Source: a virus
Length of the DNA stretch: 64,000 nucleotides
Strand: one strand, 5' to 3'
Virus record (IMG/VR): IMGVR_UViG_3300018962_000001
Coordinates: 140,686 to 204,685 of that record
The notes beneath the pieces were generated by a model. It did not search any database and was not told where the DNA came from. It was given only the letters and a program-made list of their open reading frames with translations. How positions within the stretch are numbered: the stretch's first letter is position 1; each line of letters begins with the position of its first letter. Shown piece after piece: positions 9,070-18,960 of this stretch. The position numbers and the translations under genes are program-made.

Positions 9070-12000
9070 TTAAATATATCCAGCGGCACGCAGATCGCGC
9101 AAAAAGCCTGCCCAGGCTTCTTCTTGCCGGGCATCAATCATCCGGGCAATTTGATCAAGGGTATAATTGACGCCCTCAATCTGGTAGGTCGGAGCATAGG
9201 TGATGGGCGGCAGGTTCAGCCGGGTCGCCACGGCAGCCAGCGCGGGCGCTGCTGTTTGTGCCCGGAATCGGTCAAAGGTCGCAGCGCCGCCACCAAGCGA
9301 ACGGTCGAGCAATCCATGCTCCAGCTCCTGTGTCAATGCGACTAATTGATCCTCCATCGCCGCCCGCAATCGCGCGAGTCGTTCGCGTAACCGATCGACG
9401 GGAACGACGACCTCCGGCCCAGCCTCGCCCAATAAGTAATTGGTACCAGTATGCGCCCCGATCCCGGTCACCGGCTCCCGAATGACGCCACCTGTGGCAT
9501 ACCCAACCCAGCCACCACCACGCATCACCGACTGGACCCCAGGCAGATCACGAATATGGCCGTACCGGCGTTTAATATAATTAATCGCGGCGATCAGGTT
9601 TTCAATGGGATCATAGATGTCTCCGGGATTGCCAAGATCCCGTCCGTTCGCATAGCCCAGATCTCCGGTATAGGCACGGGCGGATGCCCGTTTGTTGGCA
9701 TTAAAGGTTTGCGGAATCGTTTGAGCCAGGCCGCGCGATGGATACCCCGCGCGAAAATTCGAGTCCCATAGATTGATAGATCGGGGATTCCAGCCTGACT
9801 CATACTTGCCAAGAATGGACAGCCCCTGAAGCCAATCGCGGGTAACCGCAGCCCCTGCCAGTGCCTCGCTGATCCACGATCGCGCTGGCCCCGGTGTGCC
9901 CGGCCAGTACTCGCCACCCCGTGGGTCCGGCGTGTCTTGAGTCACGCCCCGCAGTTCGCGGAGGAAGGCCGCGAGTTCCAGCTTGGGATCAACCCAATTG
10001 CCCCGTTTGTCACTAATCTGATAGTGGAGGTGATCGACCATTTCCCCGTCGCGGTAGGGCGTATGCCCGACGTTGCCGATGTCATAGCCCCGCTCGATCT
10101 GCTGGCCCGCGCGGAAGTTGGCTGGATCAACGAGGTGGGCATAGTAGTGTTCGCGACCCGATTGCCCGCGAATTTGAATATAGTTTCCACCGAATCCGTT
10201 CCAGCCCTGATAGGAAACGACGCCGCTCTCCAGTGCTCGGATGATCGTCCCTTCATCGGCGAGAATGTCGATGCCCTCGTGTCTCCCGGTGGTATCAGGA
10301 CGCGCATCCCCCCACCACGATACGATCTCCCGGCTGCCGACCATAAACTCGGCAGCGTCATAGACATCGGTCCCGACCTGGGCATCCTCAAAGGCACGCA
10401 GTAAGCCTTCGACCAGCGCGAGTGCCCACTCTTTCACTTTGCCGAAGATCGCCGTGCCCACACCAGCAAAGGCATCACCAGCAAAGTCGAACGACTCGAA
10501 TCCCACGGCGCTCAGCCCACGATCCAGCACCCACCCCGCACCTTGACTGATCCAGTTAATGACATCGCCGATCGCGTCGCCAATGCCAAGTTCATAGGCC
10601 GGGTAGTTCCCCGGTAGCAACCCACGCCGCCGCAGGCGCGCGGTCTCCTGATGCGGGAGGACCGTTGAGCCGCGCGGCAACATAACGATTTCCGGTCCCT
10701 TTTCTCCCACAATGGCCGGGCCACCTGGATGGTACCCCCGCCGCGTGCCCCGCGCATATTGGGGAATGGTCGGAAGATTAAAGGTATCGGGAAGCGGCGC
10801 GGCAGCACCGAGCTTCTCGGCAATCCAATTGATCGCGTCGCGGAATTTGTTGACAAAGAACTCAAACCCTTTAATGGCAGCATTAAGTCCCGACGATCCA
10901 TCCGCCGGGCCGATGGCCGTGTTTGCCATCTTTTTCATAATGGTGCCGATCTCGTTAGCAGCTCCCACGAACGGGGCGAGAATGGCCTCCTTGATCTCGC
11001 TGATTCGGTCGCTCATCCCTTTCCAGGCGCGATAGCCTCCATTGAGCACGCCATTGCCCCGGTCATCCCAGGTGCCGACAAAATCACGCATCGCGGTTTT
11101 GCCACCCTCGACGAGATTCGCAAAGAGTCCCAGCACGCCAGGGCCACCAACGGTGTACGTTCCCACCAAATTGTTCCGAATAAGATTCGGAAGATTAACG
11201 ACCAGTTGTGCCACCTGGCCGATTAAGGAGTCGCCGCTGGTATCACTCAGCCCAATCCACTGCTTCACGGTGCGACTGGTATCGTTGATTAACCCCCAGA
11301 ATAGCCCAAGGACGCCGCCGCCGCCGGACGCATAGCGCCCGACCAACTCGCCGATGAGTCGGAAGAATCCATTCGCGAGGCGTTGGATCGTGCCTAACAT
11401 CGATCCGGCAGCAGAATCCGATCCGACCCAGGCAATCAGCGCATCGAGGCCTTCATTGACAAGCCAATACAGCCAGCCCAGTACCCCGTTCTGCCCGGAC
11501 GCATACGTGCCAACCATCCATCTGATCGCAGCGAGATAGTCATCCGCAAGCGTGCGGATCAGACCGAGCATCCCCCCCTGTTGGTAGGCTCCGATCCATC
11601 GCTCAATATTTGTTAGCGCGGTATCCACCAGCGTTGCCAGGAGTCCAAGCAGACCGCCGCCGCCGGGAGTCCACGTGCCGACCATCCAACGGATGGTCTG
11701 AAGCATGGCATCCGCGAGACCCTGGATTTTCGCAAGCCCCCAGTCCCATAAGTTCTGGAACCACCGCACGATCCCGTTGACCATATCGGGAATAATCGAG
11801 TGCCCAACCAGATCCACCCACAGCTGGTAAAAGGCGTTTTTCACCCCTTCCCACAAGCCAACTGCCAGGCCGATCACCGTGGTCACTGCCCCGGTGAAGA
11901 TCGATACTACACTGTCAATAATCCCCTGGACAAAATCGCCAACCGCTTGCCAAAGCGGCTGCCAATCGCCGGTATAGAATCCGTAGATGATTCCCGCAAC

Positions 12001-15000
12001 AATCCGCACCACCCCGGTGATCACCGTCGCGATTAGTTGAATCACGCCAAGGAAGACCTCAATGATTCCGCCAAGCCCGACGATCACGCCCGGCAGCACC
12101 CCGGACAGCAGATTGATGATGAATCCCAGGACATAGAGAAACGTCGTTCCCAGAATCGTGCCCACCGTCACCAATACCGCAGCGATACCTCCTAAGATGG
12201 GCATGAGCGACCGCAGGGTATTGAAAAAGATGGTGACCAGAGGACTCAGCACCTGGAACGCGGTTTGGAGATTCGCCCAGAGGCGTCCGAACGCTAACCC
12301 AACCGCTCCCACGGCACGTTGAAAATCATGAAAGAGCGGTTGCAGGAAGGCGATGAATCGACTCCAGGTCGGCGTGACCGTGGTGTTCCAGTACTGAACA
12401 AACTCGGCGACGCGCCCCTGAATATTGCCCCAGTTCTTCAGCCACGCCACCGTTAACAGCCCGATCACCAGCGCGATCGCGCCAATCGCGAGGGTGACGG
12501 GGTTGATCGCGACCGCTAAGGCTGAGAAGATGGCTGGCCCGGTGCGGAATAGCCCCAGGAGGTTGCTGACAGGATTGGTCAGCATGGTGAGCGGGTTCAA
12601 TGCCCGCCAGATTGCGCTGAACACCGGTCCCAGCCGTGATCCCACGGCTGCCAGGACCGGGAAGCGCGTGCCGAGGGCCGTAAATAGGCCCGTAACCGTG
12701 TTGACAGGGTGGATTAACAGTTGGAATGGATTCAGGATTCCGCGCAGCGCAGGGGCTAGGGGACCAAGGTAGGTTGTCACCCCTTGGATTCCAAGATGAA
12801 TCGCACCGCCAACGCGGAAGACGGCAAAGGCCGTCCCAATCCCCGCGACGACACTGAGAATCGTCCCGCCATTGGTTTGCAAGAAGGCAAAGAAGGGCTG
12901 GATTTCGGCCCGCACCCCTTGCATCGTCGCCCGCAGATTGGCAAACTCATCGGGGAGTTGACCGAGTCCGCCGAACTCGGATTCCCAATCCACCCGTGCT
13001 TCGCCCCCCGCAGGCATCGGAGGCAGCGGGATGTCGGGAGCCGTCATGCCAAAGAGGGCAGTGACAAATTGGACAACCGCATTGCGGGCTAAGTCGATTC
13101 GCTCCTTAGCCGTATCAATCGTGGTGCTGAATGATTGCCATGCTTGTTGGCCTTGGGCCAGGCCAGTCGTGATATTGTCGGTGAGCTGCGTGATCGCCTG
13201 GGTCGCGTCACCAAAGGTCGATTGTTGTCCACGAGCCGCTTGATCGGCTGCTTTTTGCGCCTTTTCCTGAATGTTCAGGATCATCTGCTCAATTTCTGAG
13301 TACTCTTGTGATCCCTCGGCATAGCGACTGCGAAGGCCCATCAACAGCTCAAGGGCTTCGTTATATCGTCCTTGATCCGTCAGGAGGCGCGCTTGGGCCT
13401 TGATCTGCCGCTCATAGGCGTTTTCTGCCTTGATCCCCGAACTTGCGATCGAACGATCCCGCTGGGCTTGCAGACGCTCAATCTGCGCCTCGATGTTGAG
13501 CCACTCTTTCGATCCCTCGGCAAAGTGCGACTGTCGCTCCCGCAGCTTCGCAATCGCTCCATCATAATCGCCGGTTGCCTTTTCCAGATTGGCTTGCGCG
13601 GCGATCTGTTGATCCATCGCCTTCGCAGCCTTGCCGGTTGCCTCCTCCTGCAACCGTGCCCGGCGTTCTTCGAGCACCTGGATCTGGCGCAGCGTGTCAA
13701 AGTACTCCTTGCTCCCCGGCTCCAAGCCCGCCAACTTTTCGCGCAAGATGGCGATCTGCCCGTTGGTGTCCTCCAGTTCCAGGTTGTATTTTTCCTGGGC
13801 GGTTCCCACCTTGGCAGCATCGCGGGCGGCGTCCTCCGCTTGCTGGCGTTGGAGATTGGCGATCTGCTCCATGATGCGGTAGCGCTCTGCCGGATCAGTG
13901 GTTCGTTCAAGCTCCTCGTTAAGCAACGCGATTTTGCCGGGCGTATCCGCAATGGCGAGCTGGTAGTCGAGGAGGGCTTTTCGCTGCCGTTCCTGTTCTT
14001 CCGTCGCTTCACGCCGGGCTTGATTGAGTTCTCGCTCCGCTTCCAGATATTCCAGTGTGCCGGGGGTCAATTCACTTAAGCGTTGCTCTAGGATCGCGGT
14101 CTTTTCCGCCGCCGTCGCCGTTTCGAGGGCATTGCGGCGCTGCGCCTCGGCCAAGGCTTCCGCTTCTTTGCGCGACTTTTCTTCAGCCGCCGCCTGAAGC
14201 TGCGCCAACTGGGTCCGCAGCCGGTATCCTTCTTCAGACTCTTCGCCAACCGCCGCGATCCGGTCGCGCAACATTTGCTGGCGTGTTGCATCATCGGCAA
14301 TCGCGTATTGATAATCCCACTGTGCGTCCGCTAAGCGCTTGAGCCGATCTTCTTCCTTTTTGGTCCCACTTTCGCGTTCATCGGCCAGGCGATGCTCCAG
14401 GTCATAGATCTGCGCGAGAATCTTGTAGTATTCTTCACTTCCATGCTCAACATTCGCAAGTTCACCGCGCAGGATCGCCAGTTTCCCGGCAGTATCGGCA
14501 ATATGGAAGTTGTAGTCGCGCTGGGCTTTCGCGCGGCGGTTGGCTTCCAAGACCGCCTCGCGTTCCCCCGGCGTCATGCCCGGCAGCAGCCCAAGTTTGC
14601 GATCTTCATTGATCTGGCGTTGAATTTGCAGCACCTGCTCCATGAAGCGGAGTTCCCGCTCTTGGAGGCGGTCGGCGGCGGCAAATCCGGCCAAACGGTC
14701 GGCGACCACCTGCTGCTGCTGTTTCAAAATCTCAAGCTGCTGCTGGAGTTGGGTCTTTTGATCGTCTTGGGCCTGTTCCTGGGCCTCCAACATCGCCAGC
14801 TGATCGCGCGCGGCACGTTGTTGCGTAAAGGTGCGTGCGTTGCGCAGGGCACGTTCTGCCGAGCGTGTTGCTTCTTGGAGACGGCGGCGGGCGGCGGGAT
14901 CATCCAAGGCCCGCAGCTTCGCTTGCACCTCATCGATCTGTTGGGTAAGAACGGCCTGATTCAACCGCTCTTGAATACGTAGGAAGATGTCGCGGTTTTG

Positions 15001-16713
15001 TTCGCCGAGGCGCGACTCGATCTGCATCAATGATTCGGCACTGATCCTCCCCGTTTGATTGATGGAGTCGATCGCCTGCGCGACCAGTTGCGTGATCCCC
15101 GGATCTCCATTGGTGCCCACGGAGATGCGAATCGCTTCCTCAGCACTAATTTTGCCCGCCGTAACCAGCGCCGTCAGCCGATCTTGAACCTCCTCGGCGA
15201 TCGTCGTCAGTGCGCCAAAGTCCGAATCGTCCCACTCAAGATAGGCCCGGAGGACCGGACTAAACCACGTGTCAATGGTCGAGAGCGGCCCTTCTCGCGG
15301 CGGCGAGAAACCACGCAAGAACGCTTCGATCCGGCTAGTGATTGCCAGGATTGCCATCTCGACGTAGCTACTGGCTCCTGCTAACATGCCATCGGCGAAG
15401 GCTGCAATGCTGTTCACACCGCCAAGGAACAGTTCACGCGACAGGTTCTGAATCAGGCGAAGAATGAGTCCACTTAATCCCAGCAGGAGATTCGTAATCT
15501 GGGTGGCAGCCGTGCCGAAATCGCCGCTAAACAGGGAGATCAAGGCTCCCCGGAGCGGCGCGAGCGCGGCCAGCACCTGCGCTGCAAACTGGCCGTATCC
15601 TCCCACGACCCGATCCACAAAGGCCAGCGCTGGGGCGGTTGCCTGGCTGAATCCGGTTGCCATTGCCTGAACCGTGCTGATAGCGAGGCGCATGCCTGCG
15701 GCAATGCCCTGCCCCAGCGTGGCGGCGGCGGCGAATAACGCCGGGTCTTTCAGTAAATTTTCGAGGCCAACCAACTGCTCTTTGATGACATCAAAGATTG
15801 GTGCTCCGAACACGCTGCGCAGCATGAACCAGCGGTCAGAAATATTCGACAGAATACCGTCCATCGATCGGGCGGCAAGTTGGGCGGCACCGCCGAACTT
15901 CTCGGCAAGAATCTCGTTGAGGGCGGTGAGCGCCTGATCCGCCGTGCCGAGATACGTTCCCTGCGCATCGAACTTGAGTCCCTTCATCTCAAGATCGGAG
16001 CGAGTCGCAATCGCAAGCTCTCGGAGGCGGCGGAAGGCATCGCCGAAGTCACCCGTTCCAACACGAGCAATCGCGAAGGTGACTTGTTCCAATTGGCTGC
16101 TTAAATCACGGATCGCCGGACGAGTGACGACCGCTGCGTTGGCGACGTTGAGGAGAAATTCTTGCGTGCGCGCGCCAGCAACCTGGAGTTGCCGATCCGC
16201 TTCCACCAGCGCGGGCAGATCAAACGGGGTTTGCACATTAATCGCCTGCAATTCGGCAAGGCGACTTCGGGCGCGCGCGAGCATCTGCGCTGTCGTATCG
16301 CCTTCCTGTCGCAGCAGGGTCATGTAGGAGATGATGCTGTTTTCGAGTTGCTGGTTGGGACCAACCAGCCCGGAGAGTGCTGCCGAGGCAATCCGGCCTA
16401 ACTCACGGAATCCAAAGGTCAACGCGCCCACGCGCGTGATCAGGCCGACCATCCCCCCGCCTAAGACGTTGATCGACGATGACAATCCTGACGAGGTTTG
16501 CTGGGCACGGACGAACGTGTCGCGAAGCACGGAAGCCAGGGTTCGGGCTGACGCGGTAAGTGAACTCATGGATCGCGTGCTCGTCTGCGTGTTGACGTTA
16601 AACCCCTGGAGCTGTGATCCAAGCGCTTGAAGATTTGACCCGATGGCGCGGAGGGCGTTCAGCGCCGACTGGGCATTGCCCGTAAAATTTAAGAGAACCT
16701 GAATTTGATTCAC
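9070..16713 (-). CDS. Tail tape measure protein with M23 peptidase and SLT transglycosylase domains
   Basis: About 2,547 residues; length of this protein sets tail length in siphoviruses. The start is GTG at 16,713 with AAGGAGG seven bases upstream; the frame also reads further upstream without a ribosome site. Residues 1-300 are typical tape-measure helices. About 735-1,150 hold seven 45-residue coiled-coil repeats (pattern KIAILRExL, then PGSxEY, then LxxQIxxLE). Hydrophobic stretches lie near 1,400-1,420 and 1,510-1,585. About 1,680-1,900 is a second repeat (VGTYxSGGxGVLGL). Near 2,144 is an M23 domain with GRHEGID, HYYAHL and HLHYQI, so the zinc ligands look intact. Near 2,304 is a lysozyme-like domain with YESGWNP and RGLAQTIPQTF. 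The two domains would cut peptide and glycan bonds of host peptidoglycan during DNA entry. Confidence 0.93.
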   Translation of the reverse strand: MNQIQVLLNFTGNAQSALNALRAIGSNLQALGSQLQGFNVNTQTSTRSMSSLTASARTLASVLRDTFVRAQQTSSGLSSSINVLGGGMVGLITRVGALTFGFRELGRIASAALSGLVGPNQQLENSIISYMTLLRQEGDTTAQMLARARSRLAELQAINVQTPFDLPALVEADRQLQVAGARTQEFLLNVANAAVVTRPAIRDLSSQLEQVTFAIARVGTGDFGDAFRRLRELAIATRSDLEMKGLKFDAQGTYLGTADQALTALNEILAEKFGGAAQLAARSMDGILSNISDRWFMLRSVFGAPIFDVIKEQLVGLENLLKDPALFAAAATLGQGIAAGMRLAISTVQAMATGFSQATAPALAFVDRVVGGYGQFAAQVLAALAPLRGALISLFSGDFGTAATQITNLLLGLSGLILRLIQNLSRELFLGGVNSIAAFADGMLAGASSYVEMAILAITSRIEAFLRGFSPPREGPLSTIDTWFSPVLRAYLEWDDSDFGALTTIAEEVQDRLTALVTAGKISAEEAIRISVGTNGDPGITQLVAQAIDSINQTGRISAESLMQIESRLGEQNRDIFLRIQERLNQAVLTQQIDEVQAKLRALDDPAARRRLQEATRSAERALRNARTFTQQRAARDQLAMLEAQEQAQDDQKTQLQQQLEILKQQQQVVADRLAGFAAADRLQERELRFMEQVLQIQRQINEDRKLGLLPGMTPGEREAVLEANRRAKAQRDYNFHIADTAGKLAILRGELANVEHGSEEYYKILAQIYDLEHRLADERESGTKKEEDRLKRLADAQWDYQYAIADDATRQQMLRDRIAAVGEESEEGYRLRTQLAQLQAAAEEKSRKEAEALAEAQRRNALETATAAEKTAILEQRLSELTPGTLEYLEAERELNQARREATEEQERQRKALLDYQLAIADTPGKIALLNEELERTTDPAERYRIMEQIANLQRQQAEDAARDAAKVGTAQEKYNLELEDTNGQIAILREKLAGLEPGSKEYFDTLRQIQVLEERRARLQEEATGKAAKAMDQQIAAQANLEKATGDYDGAIAKLRERQSHFAEGSKEWLNIEAQIERLQAQRDRSIASSGIKAENAYERQIKAQARLLTDQGRYNEALELLMGLRSRYAEGSQEYSEIEQMILNIQEKAQKAADQAARGQQSTFGDATQAITQLTDNITTGLAQGQQAWQSFSTTIDTAKERIDLARNAVVQFVTALFGMTAPDIPLPPMPAGGEARVDWESEFGGLGQLPDEFANLRATMQGVRAEIQPFFAFLQTNGGTILSVVAGIGTAFAVFRVGGAIHLGIQGVTTYLGPLAPALRGILNPFQLLIHPVNTVTGLFTALGTRFPVLAAVGSRLGPVFSAIWRALNPLTMLTNPVSNLLGLFRTGPAIFSALAVAINPVTLAIGAIALVIGLLTVAWLKNWGNIQGRVAEFVQYWNTTVTPTWSRFIAFLQPLFHDFQRAVGAVGLAFGRLWANLQTAFQVLSPLVTIFFNTLRSLMPILGGIAAVLVTVGTILGTTFLYVLGFIINLLSGVLPGVIVGLGGIIEVFLGVIQLIATVITGVVRIVAGIIYGFYTGDWQPLWQAVGDFVQGIIDSVVSIFTGAVTTVIGLAVGLWEGVKNAFYQLWVDLVGHSIIPDMVNGIVRWFQNLWDWGLAKIQGLADAMLQTIRWMVGTWTPGGGGLLGLLATLVDTALTNIERWIGAYQQGGMLGLIRTLADDYLAAIRWMVGTYASGQNGVLGWLYWLVNEGLDALIAWVGSDSAAGSMLGTIQRLANGFFRLIGELVGRYASGGGGVLGLFWGLINDTSRTVKQWIGLSDTSGDSLIGQVAQLVVNLPNLIRNNLVGTYTVGGPGVLGLFANLVEGGKTAMRDFVGTWDDRGNGVLNGGYRAWKGMSDRISEIKEAILAPFVGAANEIGTIMKKMANTAIGPADGSSGLNAAIKGFEFFVNKFRDAINWIAEKLGAAAPLPDTFNLPTIPQYARGTRRGYHPGGPAIVGEKGPEIVMLPRGSTVLPHQETARLRRRGLLPGNYPAYELGIGDAIGDVINWISQGAGWVLDRGLSAVGFESFDFAGDAFAGVGTAIFGKVKEWALALVEGLLRAFEDAQVGTDVYDAAEFMVGSREIVSWWGDARPDTTGRHEGIDILADEGTIIRALESGVVSYQGWNGFGGNYIQIRGQSGREHYYAHLVDPANFRAGQQIERGYDIGNVGHTPYRDGEMVDHLHYQISDKRGNWVDPKLELAAFLRELRGVTQDTPDPRGGEYWPGTPGPARSWISEALAGAAVTRDWLQGLSILGKYESGWNPRSINLWDSNFRAGYPSRGLAQTIPQTFNANKRASARAYTGDLGYANGRDLGNPGDIYDPIENLIAAINYIKRRYGHIRDLPGVQSVMRGGGWVGYATGGVIREPVTGIGAHTGTNYLLGEAGPEVVVPVDRLRERLARLRAAMEDQLVALTQELEHGLLDRSLGGGAATFDRFRAQTAAPALAAVATRLNLPPITYAPTYQIEGVNYTLDQIARMIDARQEEAWAGFLRDLRAAGYI

Positions 16714-17029
16714 GGTTGTCCCTCCTTGCCGAAGGGACGAACGTGATCTACAGTGCGGTGAACGCGGCCTGGATCGGCCTGAGACGGCATCGACGGGCAA
16801 GGCACGGTTGGGCTATCCGTGGCTAGGTATGGTTGGGCGTGGCGCAGCACCTCACATGTGTGAGGTGCTGTTTGATTCTTGGGATGCCAACGGTGCCCCA
16901 TCCGAGCCTCGCACGATACGGATCATGTGTCGGATGGGCGAGCACGGGGGAATGGTGGCCCATATAGGAGAAGTCGGGGCAGATGCGCGGACTTCTGCCC
17001 CGTAGTATAGCAAAGACCAGCGGCGTCGT
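16714..17029. other. Intergenic region: tape measure leader, hairpins and a short GGNNN array
   Basis: No gene is credible here. The region holds the putative minus promoter (17,004-17,032), a hairpin near its start point (arms CGGGGCAGA 16,975-16,983 and TCTGCCCCG 16,994-17,002), a 26-nt palindrome (16,845-16,870) and a short run with GG every five bases at about 16,788-16,842. The array resembles the longer ones at 18,620-20,640. Confidence 0.6.
16845..16870. terminator. Perfect 12-bp-arm palindrome
   Basis: Arms CAGCACCTCACA and TGTGAGGTGCTG are separated by two bases and followed on the plus strand by TTTGATTCTT. It may be a terminator for plus-strand transcription or an operator. For the tape measure transcript it lies in the leader, so termination on the minus strand would be attenuation. 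Confidence 0.45.
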
Positions 17030-17032
17030 CTA
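17004..17032 (-). promoter_or_regulatory. Putative promoter for the tape measure operon
   Basis: On the minus strand, -10 TATACT (17,004-17,009) lies 17 bp from a weak -35 TAGACG (17,027-17,032). It points toward the tape measure gene and overlaps the end of the small gene at 17,030. Confidence 0.5.
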
Positions 17033-17221
17033 GGATGGGTCGGTGGGGGACTCCCACGGGAAGGGAATCCCATTGGCGAGAAAATACTTCCGCCAAAACT
17101 CGGTGTCGAAGGGATGGCGATCCGGCGGCGGCGGCGTGAGATGGCGCGTCTTAATGGCTGCCGCGATTGCCACCAGCGAACGGTAGATCACGGCCCAGAA
17201 CAAGCGATCGGCGTTCTTCAT
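17030..17221 (-). CDS. Small protein, unknown
   Basis: 63 residues from the ATG at 17,221, with AAGGAGGAAC just upstream; longer frames reach into the preceding gene without a ribosome site. The N-terminal half (NADRLFWAVIYRSLVAIAAAI) is hydrophobic and could be one membrane segment. A Pro run follows, then an aromatic C-terminus. It directly follows the zinc-ribbon membrane gene, 10 bp away, so the two are probably co-expressed. Function unknown. Confidence 0.55.
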   Translation of the reverse strand: MKNADRLFWAVIYRSLVAIAAAIKTRHLTPPPPDRHPFDTEFWRKYFLANGIPFPWESPTDPS

Positions 17222-17231
17222 TGTTCCTCCT

Positions 17232-18239
17232 TTAAGGAGCAGTGCGCTCCGCTGCTTCGATGGTGTGAATCCCGGTGAGAAGTTGATAATACGCCAAGCT
17301 TCCAGGCTGAAATAAGAGCAGATAGCCTTGGAGCAACTCTTTCCGCGTGGCACGCGCGGGTTCTAAGGTGATGCGTGCTCGAATCAGCGCCATCCGTTCG
17401 TCATCCGTCAACTGCGGATCGGCCAGCCGATCTTCAAGCAGCAGGATCTTCTGGACGCGCGCAGCGGCAGCGAGGGCCATTGTGGTCGGCGAGATGATCG
17501 AGTCGGAGTCGTCCTCCGGTGGCGTATAAGGCCGGGGGGCAGCTAATCGGGTGGTTGGCCCCGTCGCCGGACGCAGACGTTGATAAATCTCGACCCACGA
17601 CAGGCCCAACCGCCGGAGTGCGAGGATTTCCGCACGCCGGTTCGGCAGATTCTGATAGGCCACCGACTGACGCAGATCCTCCCAGAGCGGCTGAATCTCG
17701 CTGAACCACTGCTGACGGCGGAGAACATCCTGTGGCCCCGGATCAAGCACTCGCACCTCCTCCGGCCAGAAAGCAATCGCCTGATCGATCTGGAGATTAA
17801 TGAGTCCCAGTGGCACGCCCGCAGCATCGCACTCAACACCATCTTGATCGATCCACGGCTTGTGCGGTGATCGCCGGATGAGATGGGGTTTCGTTCCCTG
17901 GATGACCGGGAAGATCGCCGGATCGAGTGGGGGGACAAAGGCCGCATGCGACGTGGGATCATCCACGCGGGCCAGATCTGGGATCGTGTGCCCACACCCG
18001 GAACAAAACTTCGCACCGGGTTCGATTCCACGATACCCACAGCGGGTACACTGATTTGCTGCGCGCGCGCGCTGTAGGCACTGATTTGCGAGCAATGTCC
18101 GGGACCGAAACTCTGCCAGATCAGATCGATAGAGCAGGGTGGTCCGGTAGGCTGCATACAAGGTCGCCATCAGGACTCCTACCTGAACTCCCTCACTCGA
18201 AAGATGGAATAGGAGATCCACGAACCAATCATTCATCAC
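17232..18239 (-). CDS. Zinc-ribbon protein with N-terminal membrane segment
   Basis: 335 residues. An N-terminal hydrophobic stretch (about residues 4-35) is followed by a charged turn. Residues about 63-84 form a zinc ribbon, CTRCGYRGIEPGAKFCSGCG (two CxxC pairs). The rest is helical, including a segment that could bind a partner (RAEILALRRLGLSWVEIYQRL), and a charged helical tail. It starts 3 bp into the end of the regulator gene (ATGA-type overlap), so the two are co-translated. It could be a membrane-tethered regulator or adaptor. No family was identified. Confidence 0.65.
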   Translation of the reverse strand: MMNDWFVDLLFHLSSEGVQVGVLMATLYAAYRTTLLYRSDLAEFRSRTLLANQCLQRARAANQCTRCGYRGIEPGAKFCSGCGHTIPDLARVDDPTSHAAFVPPLDPAIFPVIQGTKPHLIRRSPHKPWIDQDGVECDAAGVPLGLINLQIDQAIAFWPEEVRVLDPGPQDVLRRQQWFSEIQPLWEDLRQSVAYQNLPNRRAEILALRRLGLSWVEIYQRLRPATGPTTRLAAPRPYTPPEDDSDSIISPTTMALAAAARVQKILLLEDRLADPQLTDDERMALIRARITLEPARATRKELLQGYLLLFQPGSLAYYQLLTGIHTIEAAERTAP

Positions 18240-18451
18240 TCCTCCCGTTCCTCCGGCGGCGGCGGCGCGAACAATGCCAGCAACGGCACACCGAGCGCGG
18301 CAGCCATTTTGTCAAGCGATCCGATCGTTAACGTCTCGACGTGGCGATTATGCCAGGCTTTGCGAACCGTCCCCACCCCCAGATCGGCCCGTCGTGCCAG
18401 CTTCGAGATATTTAACGCCTGGGCGGTGGCGATAACAGCTACTTGAAACAT
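18236..18451 (-). CDS. Cro/CI-type helix-turn-helix regulator
   Basis: 71 residues. Helix-turn-helix signature around residues 11-40: ALNISKLARRADLGVGTVRKAW, broken here as ALNISKLARR and ADLGVGTVRKAW. It is followed by LTIGSLDKMAAALGVPLLAL, the usual third and fourth helices of XRE-family repressors, then a Pro/Glu tail. A GGAGG ribosome site precedes the ATG. It lies next to the divergent promoter region (18,490-18,560), with repeated TATA-rich motifs that are natural operator candidates. It may control the plus-strand module or the tail operon. Confidence 0.85.
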   Translation of the reverse strand: MFQVAVIATAQALNISKLARRADLGVGTVRKAWHNRHVETLTIGSLDKMAAALGVPLLALFAPPPPEEREE

Positions 18452-18491
18452 TCGATCCTCCTTCCTCGTGTGGAGCGCGCATCATTGTGCA

Positions 18492-18519
18492 TTGACAGAC
18501 CGCATATCTATGTTATACT
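18492..18519 (+). promoter_or_regulatory. Sigma70-type promoter for the plus-strand module
   Basis: TTGACA (18,492-18,497), 16-bp spacer, TATACT (18,514-18,519). It faces the genes at 19,036-20,289 across about 520 bp of array DNA. TATA-rich repeats just downstream (GTATAGTATA, AGTATAGCATA) may bind the adjacent Cro/CI regulator. Confidence 0.65.
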
Positions 18520-18619
18520 GTCATTATAATGTATAGTATATAGAGTATAGCATACAAAACCTATGCTACATTATACTCCCACTCCCGGCAGAATGCTAGA
18601 CATTCGACAGATGAATTCG

Positions 18620-18694
18620 GACATGGTTGGGTGTGGATTGGCTAGGCTAGGAGAGGCACGGTGAGGTCTGGCACGGATGACTCTGCACTGAGTC
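18620..18694 (+). repeat. GGNNN array and hairpin module 1
   Basis: GG recurs every five bases (units such as GGCTA, GGCTA, GGAGA, GGCAC, GGTGA) and ends in GGCACGGATG. A hairpin follows: GACTC (18,679-18,683), loop TGCACT, GAGTC (18,690-18,694). A second small hairpin, ATCCC-TTC-GGGGT, follows at once. Confidence 0.7.
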
Positions 18695-18725
18695 CAATCC
18701 CTTCGGGGTATCTGGGTATGGCATG

Positions 18726-18845
18726 GGAACGGTTGGGTCCGGTAAGGATCGGCTGGGAGCGGCAAGGTGTGGCAAGGTCGGGCTGGGCCGGGCAACGCAG
18801 GGCACGGATGGCGGTGTATTCCGCCACCATTCCCCACCAGGGGAA
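18726..18845 (+). repeat. GGNNN array and twin-hairpin module 2
   Basis: Five-base GG period ending in GGCACGGATG. Hairpin GGCGG-TGTATT-CCGCC (18,810-18,825) is followed by hairpin ATTCCCC-ACCA-GGGGAAT. Confidence 0.7.
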
Positions 18846-18847
18846 TA

Positions 18848-18960
18848 CGAGGATGGCTGGGCGCGGGCATGGCGAGGCGTGGCAAGTCGAGGCTGGGCCG
18901 CGCTAGGTGCGGCAAGGCACGGATGATCGTGGATTCGATCACCATCCCTCACACGAGGGT
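18848..18960 (+). repeat. GGNNN array and twin-hairpin module 3
   Basis: Five-base GG period, partly shifted in phase, ending in GGCACGGATG. Hairpin GATCG-TGGATT-CGATC (18,925-18,940) is followed by CCCTC-ACAC-GAGGG. A further GGNNN array continues to about 19,025. Confidence 0.7.
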
